From the NCBI GenBank assembly GCA_002420005.1, contig DIHE01000052.1, positions 1-64,000 of the forward strand: DNA of 64,000 nt, read 5' to 3'. This document shows, piece by piece, positions 35,001 through 44,000 of the stretch. A program made the position numbers and the translations under genes. Numbering within the stretch: the first letter of the stretch is position 1; each line of letters starts with the position of its first letter. Under the pieces are notes generated by a model, which saw only the letters and a program-made list of their open reading frames with translations, searched no databases and was not told the origin of the DNA. The DNA is from Holophagales bacterium UBA5704. GTDB taxonomy: Bacteria > Acidobacteriota > Thermoanaerobaculia > Multivoradales > UBA5704.

Positions 35001-38000
35001 GCGCGCCTGCCGGATCACGCGGTGCCGTCGTCGATCACCGTGCTCGACGCCTTCCCGTTGACCTCCAGCGGCAAGGTGGACCGCCGGGCGCTGCCGGCCC
35101 CGGCCCTGGAGACCGGCGGCGGCCAGCTCGTCGCGCCGCGCACGGAGACCGAGGCGGTCCTGGCCGGCATCTGGCGCGAGGTGCTGGAGATCCCGCGCCT
35201 CGGCGTCACCGACGACTTCTTCGCCCTGGGCGGCCATTCGCTCCTCGCCACCCGTATCACCTCGCGGGTGCGGGCGGCGTTCGGCGTCGCCCTGCCGGTG
35301 CGCACGCTGTTCGAGGCGCCCACGGTGGCGCGGCTCGCGGCGCGCATCGACGAGGCGGCGGCCGGCGCTCCGGCACCGGAGGCACCGCCGCTCCTGCCGG
35401 TCCCGCGCGGCGGCGACTTCCCGCTGTCCTATGCGCAGCGGCGCCTCTGGTTCCTGCACACGCTGGACCCGGACACCGCGGCGTACCACATGACCGGCGC
35501 GTTCCGCCTGAGCGGCCCGCTCGCTCCGGCGGCTCTGGCCGGTGCGCTGCTCGCGATCGCCCGCCGGCATGAAGCCCTGCGCACCACCTTCCATCCCTCC
35601 GCCGGAGAGCCGGTGCAGCGGATCGCCGCCGCGGCGGCCCTGGCGCTGCCGCTGCTCGACCTGTCCGCCCTGCCGGAGGCGGTGCGCGACCGCGAGGCGC
35701 GGCGCATCGCCGAGAGCGAGGGGCGGCGGCCGTTCGACCTGGAGCAGGCGCCGCTCCTGCGCACCGCGCTGCTGCGCCTGGCGCCCGCGGAGCACCTGCT
35801 CACCACCACGCTCCACCACGCGGTGGGCGACGGCTGGTCCCTCGGCGTGCTGGCCGGCGAGCTGGCGGCGCTCTATCCGGCGGTCCTCGCCGGGGTGCCT
35901 CCCGCGCTGCCGGCGCTGCCGGTGCAGATGGTGGACTACGCGGTCTGGCAGCAGGGCTGGCTGCAAGGCGAGACGCTGCAGCGGCTGCTCCTGTGGTGGC
36001 GCGCGCACCTCGCCGGGGCCGAGGCGGCGCTGCGCCTGCCCACCGACCGGCCGCGGCCGGCGGGGCTGCTGCGCCACGCGCGCACCCTGCGCTTCCGGCT
36101 CCCCGGCGCGCTCGCCGAGGCGCTGGAGGCGCTCGGCCGGGAGCGCGGGACGACCCTCTTCATGCTCCTCCTCGCCGGCTGGGAGGCCGTGCTGCACCGC
36201 TGGTCCGGGCAGGGCGATTTCACCGTCGGCTCGCCGATCGCCAACCGCCACCCGGCCGCGGTGGAGGGGGTGATTGGCTGCTTCGTGAACACCTTGGCGC
36301 TGCGCGCCCGGGTGGCGGGGGACGAGCCGTTCGGCGCCCTGCTGGCGCGGGTGCGCGACGAGACCCTGGGCGCCTACGACCACCAGGACCTGCCGTTCGA
36401 GGTGCTCGTCGAGGCGCTGCAGCCCGACCGCGAGCTGTCGCGCGCGCCGATCTTCCAGGTCCTCTTCGCCCTCCAGAACACGCCGATGCCGCGCTTCGAG
36501 CTGGCCGGCCTGGTGCTCGGCGCGGAGCCGGTCGATCTCGACACGCCGAAGCTCGACCTCTCGCTGATCCTGGAGCGCGGCGCGGAGGGCATCGACGCGG
36601 TGCTCGAATTCGCCGCCGACCTGTTCGACGAGGCGACGGTCGCCCGCCTGGCGCGCCACTGGGAGAACCTGCTCGGCGGTGCCGCCGCGGCGCCGGGGAC
36701 GGCGGTGGGCCTGCTGCCGCTCCTCACCGCCGAGGAGCGGCGCGAGCTGCTGATCGACAAGGTGCCGGCGCCGCTGCCGCTCGGTGGCCCCGCCCTGCTC
36801 CACGAGCGCTTCGCAGAGTGGGTGCGGCGGACGCCGGAGGCTCCCGCCCTGCGCGACGGCGACGCCGAGCTGACGTACCGCCAGCTCGCGGACAAGACGG
36901 ATCGGCTCGCCGCCGCGCTGTGCGCCGCGGGCGTACGCCCCGGGGACCGCGTGGCCGTCGGCCTGCCGCGCAATGGCGCCGTGCCGGTGGCCGCCCTCGC
37001 CATCCTCAAGGCCGGCGCCGCCTGGCTGTATCTCGATCCCGCCTTGCCGCACGACCGCATCGCCTTGATGGCCGCGGACGCCGGGGTCACCGCGCTCTGC
37101 ACCGACGCGCCCGGCGAGGCCCTCCTGCGGCCGTTGATGCCCGCCGGGACCCCGGTGCTCGCCGTCGATCTGGAGCCCGTCGCGCCGGGAGAGCCGGTCG
37201 TGCTGCCGGGGCTCGATCTGCCGGGGACGGCGCTCGCCTACGTGATCTACACCTCGGGCTCCACCGGCCGGCCGAAAGGAGTCTGCGGCACCCACCATGG
37301 CGCGCTCAACCTGGCGGAGGCGCTGCAGCGCCACTCCCGCGTGCCGCCGGGCACGGTGTGCAGCCAGTGGGCCAGTTACCTGTTCGACGCCTCGGTGCTG
37401 GAGCTGGCCGGCTGGTGGCTGGTCGGCGGCTGCCTCGACGTGGTGCCCGAGGCGGTGCGCACCGACGGCCCGGCGCTCGCCGCCTGGATGGAGCGGCGGC
37501 GGGTGGGCTGCGTCTTCCTGGCGCCCGCGATGCTGGTCGATTTCGCCGCCGGCTTCGAGCAGGCGGACGTGCCGCTCCTCCAGCTCACCTCCGGCGGCGA
37601 GGCGATGCTGACCGCGCCGCTCCAGTCCATCGCGCGGCGCCGGCCGCGGGCCTCGGTGTTCGACGTCTACGGCCCCACCGAGACCTCGATCGTGACCTCG
37701 TTCTGGCGCTATCCCATCGAGCGCGGCGAGGACCTCGCGGCCCACCAGCTCTACGCGCCGATCGGCACGCCGTACGCCAACCAGCGGGTGTATCTGCTGA
37801 GCCCGCAGGGGGAGCCGGTGCCGGTGGGGGTGGCCGGCGAAGTCTGCTCCGGTGGCGGGTATCTCGCCCAGGGCTACCTGGCGCGGCCCGACCTGACCGC
37901 CGAGCGCTTTGTTCCCGACCCCTTTGGGCAGTTGCTGGATCCGACGGATCGGTCGGATCGGTCGGATCGGACGGATCAATCACTCCACGGTGGCCGCCTC

Positions 38001-41000
38001 TATCGCACGGGTGACCTCGCGCGGTGGCGGCCGGACGGCCTTCTGGAGTTCATCGGCCGGGTGGACCACCAGGTGAAGATCCGCGGCCAGCGCATCGAGC
38101 TGGGGGAGATCGAGGCGGCGTTGCAGCGCCTGCCGCAGGTGGTGGAGGCCGCGGTGCTCGCCAACCTGCGCGACGGCGAGAAGCGGCTGGAGGCCTATGT
38201 GGTGGCCGCGCCGGGCACGGAGCCGACGGCCGCGGAGCTGCGCCAGAGCCTCGCGGCGACGCTGCCGGACTTCATGCTGCCTTCGGCCTTCGCCTTCCTC
38301 GACGCCTTGCCGCGCAACACCAGCGACAAGGTGGACCGCGGCCGGCTCGCCGCCCTCGTGCCGGAGGCCACCGCGGCGGCGGCCGTCTACATGGCGCCGC
38401 GCACGCCCGCGGAGGAGCTGGTGGCCGGCGTGTGGGCCGAGGTGCTCGGCGTGGCGCAGGTGGGCGCGACCGACGACTTCTTCACCCTGGGGGGGCACTC
38501 CCTCCTTGCGACGCGCGTCGTCTCCCGCCTCCAGAAGCTCGCCGGGGTCACGCTCCCCGTGCGCGCCCTCTTCGAAAGCCCGACCGTCGAGTCCCTGGCG
38601 GCGAAGCTTGCGGGGATGGGCGGCGGCGCCCCTCTCCCGGGAGAGGGGAGAGCGGTGGGAGAGGGGGCGGGGGTGAGGCCCGTGCCGCGCGACCGGCCGC
38701 TGCCGCTGTCCTTTGCGCAGGAGCGCATCTGGTTCCTGGAGCAGCTCCAGCCGGGGAGCACCGCCTACCACCTGCCGGCGGCGATCGATCTCAAGGGCGA
38801 CCTCCGGCCCGCGGCGCTCGCCGCGGCACTGGCGGAGATCCTGCGCCGCCACGAGGCGTTGCGCACCGTCTTCCGCGAAGAAGGAGGCCGGCCGGTGCAG
38901 GTGATCCTGCCGGCGCCGCCGCCGGAGCTGCCGGCGATCGACCTCGGCGGTCTGCCGGAGGCGGCGCGCGCGGCGGAGGCCGGGCGGCTCGCGGCGGCGT
39001 GGTTCAGCCGTCCGTTCGATCTCCAGGCGGAGCCGATGCTCAACGCCGCGCTGCTCGCCCTCGCGCCGGGCCTGCACCGGCTGCTCCTGCTGCAGCACCA
39101 CATCGCCTCGGACGGCTGGTCGCTCGGCGTCCTGGTGCGCGAGGTGGCGGCGCTCTATCCGCTCGCCGCGGGCCTTCCGGGGGGCACCCGGCTGCCCGAG
39201 CCACCGATCCAGTTCGCCGACTTCGCGGTCTGGCAGCGCGAGCGGCTGCGCGGCGCCCTTCTGGAATCTCTGATCGAGGCCGGGCGCGCGCAGCTCGCCG
39301 GAGCGCCGCCGGCCACCGACCTGCCCACCGACCGGCCGCGCCCGCGCACCCAGAGCTTCCGTGGCGAGATCCTGAACGTCACCTACAGCGAGCGCGGCGC
39401 CGCCTCCATGGCGGCGCTCGCCCGGCGGGAAGGAGCGACGCTGTTCATGGCGCTCCTCGCGGTGTTCCAGGCGCTCCTCCAGCGCTGGAGCGGCGAGGAC
39501 GACGTGGTGGTGGGCACGCCGGTCGCCGGGCGCACGCGGCCGGAGCTGGAGAACCTGATCGGCGTGTTCATCAACACCCTGGCCCTGCGCGGCCGGCTGG
39601 ACGGCGCGCCCACCTTCCGCCAGATGGTGGGCCGGGCGCGCGAGGCCGCGTTTGCCGCCTTCGCGATCCAGGAGCTGCCGTTCGAGACCCTGGTGGAGAA
39701 GCTGCACCCGGTGCGCGATCTCTCCCGGCCGCCGGTCTTCCAGACCATGTTCGCGCTCCAGAACGCGCCGCTCGGCCGCCTGGAGCTGCCCGGCCTGGTG
39801 CTGGAGCCGCTGCCCGCGGACGCCGGTGGCGCCAAGCTGGAGCTGCTCCTCTCGCTGACCGAGGAGGGGAGCACGCTCGCGGGGGGTCTGGAGTACAACA
39901 CCACCCTCTTCGACCGCGCCACGGCCGAGCGGTTCCTGCGGCATTTCGGAGCCCTGGTGGAGGCCGCGGCGGCGGCGCCCGACGTGCCGCTCGCCCGCCT
40001 CTCGATCCTCGGGGCCGAGGAGCGGGCACAGCTCCTCGGCGCCTGGGCGGACGGCGGCGCCGTGCCGGCGGGCTCCGAGGAGCTGCTGCACGCCCGTTTC
40101 GCCGCCCTCGCGCTGGCCGAGCCCGCGGCGCCCGCGCTCACCTGGAACCGCCGCGACGTCTCCTATGGCGAGTTGGCGGCCCGCGCCTGGCGGCTGGCCC
40201 GCCACCTGCGCTCGCTGGGGGTGGGGCCGGAGGTGCGGGTGGGGATCTGCCTGGAGCGCTCGCCGGACCTCGTGGTCGCCCTCCTCGCGGTGCTCGCGGC
40301 CGGTGGCGCCTATGTGCCGCTCGATCCCACCCTGCCCGTCGAGCGGCGGGCGTTCCTGGTGCGCGACACCGCGATGCCGGTGCTCGTCGCCCGCCGCGGC
40401 CTGCTCGCCGGCCTGGCGCTGGACGGCCTCCACGTCGTCGATCCCGCCGAGGAGACGGCGGCCCTCGCCGCCCTCTCCGCGGAGCCCTTGCCGCCCTCCG
40501 CGGACCCCGGCAACCTCGCGTATCTCATCTACACCTCCGGCTCGACCGGCGTCCCCAAGGGCGTCGCCATCACGCACCGCAACGCCTCCGCGTTCCTGCG
40601 CTGGGCCACGGGCTTCTGGAGCCGTGAGGACCTCGCCGCCGTGCTCGCCGCCACCTCGGTGAGCTTCGATCTTTCGGTGTTCGAGCTGTTCGCCCCGCTC
40701 TCGGTGGGCGGCCGGGTGGTGCTGGTGGACAACGCGCTGCGCCTCCCGGAGGTGGCGGCGGACGGCGGCGTCACCCTGCTCAACACCGTGCCCTCCGCGC
40801 TGGCCGAGCTGCTGCGCCTGGGAGCGCTCCCCGCCACCCTGCGGGTGGTGAACCTGGCGGGCGAGCCGCTGCGCCGTCCGCTCGCCGACGCCCTCCACCA
40901 GGCCGGCGTGCCGCGCCTCTTCAACCTCTACGGCCCCTCCGAGGACACCACCTATTCCACCTGGGAGGAGATCCTCCCGGGAAGCGTGGGGGAGCCCGGC

Positions 41001-44000
41001 ATCGGCCGCCCCATCGCCGGCACCCGCGCCTGGGTGCTCGACCCCGAAGGCCAGCCGGCCCCGGCCGGCGTCCCCGGCGAGCTCTGCCTCGGCGGAGCCG
41101 GCCTCGCCCGCGGCTACCACGACCGGCCCGAGCTGACCGCGGAGAAGTTCGTCCCCAACCCCTTTGGAGATCCGTCGGATCCGTCGGATCGGTCGGATCC
41201 GTCCGATTCCCACGGAGCCCGCCTCTACCGCACCGGCGACCGCGCGCGCCGGCGGCCCGACGGCACCCTGGAGTTCCTCGGCCGGCTCGACCACCAGGTG
41301 AAGATCCGCGGTTTCCGCATCGAGCTGGGGGAGATCGAAGCCGCGCTCGCCACTTGCTCCGGAGTGGCGGAGGCGGCGGTGCAGGTGCGCGAGCGCGAAG
41401 GGGACCGCCGGTTGGAGGCCTTCCTGGTGGCGGCACCGGGGCCGGAGCCGGGCCTGGCGGCGCTCCGCGCCGAGCTGGGCCGGCGCCTGCCCGAGCCGAT
41501 GATCCCCTCCGCCCTGATCTTCCTGCCGGCCCTGCCGCGCACCGCGACCGGCAAGGTGGACCGCCGCGCCCTGGCCGGGATCGAGGCGACCCCGGGCGGC
41601 ATCCGGCGCGAGTACGTGCCGCCGCGGACGGACATCGAAGAGTGGGTGGTGGCGACCTGCGCGCGGCTCCTCGGCGTGCCGCAGGTGGGCCTGCGCGACC
41701 GTTTCTTCGACCTCGGCGGGCACTCGCTCCTGGCCACCCAGCTCATCGCCCACCTGCGCGACGAGTGGTCCATCGAGCTGCCGCTCCCGGAGGTCTTCGC
41801 CGCGGTGGACATCGGCGACCTCGCCGACCGCATCACCGACCTGGGCCTCGGGCAGGCGGAGGACGCCGACCTCGCCGCCGCGCTCGCCGAGCTGGGCATC
41901 GACGCGCCCGGCGACGACCCGGAGGCCGAGATCCCGGCCGAGGTCCCGGCGCCGGCCGCCTTCGCCCCGCCGCCGCTCCAGCGCCTGCCGCGGCCGGCCG
42001 ATCCCGCGGCGCCGTTCGAAGCGCCGCTCTCCTTCGCCCAGCTCCGCCTCTGGCTCATCGACCGCATCGAGCCCGGGAGCCCCACCTACAACGTCGGCCT
42101 CGCCGAGCGGCTGACCGGTGTGCTCGACCCCGCGCTCCTGGCCGGCGCGCTGGCCGCGGTGGTGCGCCGGCACGAGGCGGTGCGCACCACCTTCGCCGTG
42201 CGCGCCGGCGATCCGGTGCAGGTGATCCATCCGCCGGCACCCGTGCCGGTGCCGCTCCTCGACCTCACCGGCCTGCCGGAGGCCCTCCGCCGCGCCGAAG
42301 CGGCGCGCCTGGGGGTCGACGAGGAGATCCGGCCGTTCGATCTGGAGCACGGGCCGCTGCTGCGCACCTCCCTGCTGCGTCTCGCGCCGCAGGAGCACGT
42401 GCTGTTCCTCACCTTGCACCACATCGTCTGCGACGAGTGGTCGAACCGGTTGCTGCTGCGCGAGGCGATCCTGCTCTACGCGGCGCTCGCCACCGGCCGG
42501 CCCGCGGTGCTCCCGGCCGTGCCGGTGCACTATGCCGACTACGCGGTCTGGCAGCGCGGCTGGCTCACCGGCCCGGCGCTCGCCGCCCAGCTCGCCTTCT
42601 GGCGCGAGCGCCTCGCCGATCCGCCGGTCCTCGAGCTGCCCACCGACCGGCCGCGTCCGCCGTTGCAGACGTTCCGCGGCTCGCAGGTCCCGCTGCCGTT
42701 TCCGGCGGCCACGGCGGCCGGGCTCCTGTCGCTCAGCCACCACCACCGTCGCCATGGCGCCACGCCGTTCATGACCCTCCTCGCCGCCTTCCAGGCCCTC
42801 CTGGCGCGTACGGCGGGGCAGACCGACCTCACCGTGGGGACGCCGATCTCCGGCCGCAACCGCACCGAGGTGGAGAACGTGGTCGGCTTCTTCCTGAACA
42901 CCCTGGTGCTGCGCGCCGACCTCGCGGGCGATCCGGCTTTCGGCGAGATCCTGGACCGCACCCGCGCCGGCGCCCTGGAGGCCTTCGGGCGCCAGGACCT
43001 GCCGTTCGAGAAGCTGGTGGACGAGATCGGCGTGCGCCGGAGCCTCGGCCATTCCCCGCTCTTCCAGGTGCTGTTCGTGCTCCTGCATGGCGCGCCCCTG
43101 CCCGCCACCGCGGCGGGCCTCGCCGCCGAGCCGTTCCCGGTCGAGGCGAAGACCGCCAAGTTCGATCTCACCGTGTCGCTCAGGGTCGACGGCGAGGCCC
43201 TGGGCGGGGTGATCGAGTACAACACCGACCTGTTCGACCGCACCACCGTGCTGCGCTTCGCCGAGCGCTTCCGCGTCCTCTGCGCCGCCGTGGTGGCCGA
43301 CCCGGAGCGCCGGCTCGCCGCGCTGCCGCTCCTCACGGAGAGCGAAGCGCACCAGACGCTCCGCGAGCTGAGCGGTGCGCCGGCCCCGGCTGCCGCGGAG
43401 GTCGCGCTGCCGGAGCTCCTCGCCGCCTGGGCCGCCCGGGAGCCGGAGCGGATCGCGGTGGAGTGGGAAGGGGGCTCGCTCACCTACGCCGCGCTGGTGG
43501 ACCGCGCCCGGGCGCGCGCCGCCGCGCTGCGGTCGGCTGGTGTGGGGCCGGAGGTGCCCGCCGCCTGCCTCGCCGGCCGCGGGCCCGAGCTGCCGGTCGA
43601 CCTCCTCGGCGCCTTCTTCTCCGGCGGCGCCTGGCTGCCGATCGATCCCGCCTGGCCGGAGGAGCGGCGGCGGCTCGTCCGCGAGGAGAGGGGGGATGCG
43701 GGCTCCTCCTACGTCATCTACACCTCCGGCTCGACCGGGCGGCCGAAGGGGGTCGCCGTCCCCGCGCGGGTGCTGACCAACCTCGTGCTCTGGCAGATCG
43801 ATCCAAGGCGCCCTGGGGCCACGCCGGACGCGGCGCGGACGCTGCAATTCTCGTCGCCGAGCTTCGACGTCTCGCTGCAGGAGATGCTCTCCACCTGGTG
43901 CACCGGCGGCACGCTCGTCCTCTCCACGGAGGAGGACCGGCGCGATCCCGCCGCGCTCGCCCGCCACCTGCGGGAGGCGCGGATCGAGCGGCTGTTCCTG

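Larger units (their letters stand above)
32255..35357 (+). other. Module 2: C-A-PCP, Pro-like pocket
   Basis: C domain with HHTVSDG (second His 1200). A-domain pocket residues read by alignment to GrsA are D-V-Q-F-I-A-Q-V-V, one difference from known proline codes (DVQFIAHVV). PCP Ser2060. The C-A linker carries a reversed C-rich repeat and the A8 linker a 9-bp tandem repeat. Confidence 0.7.
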
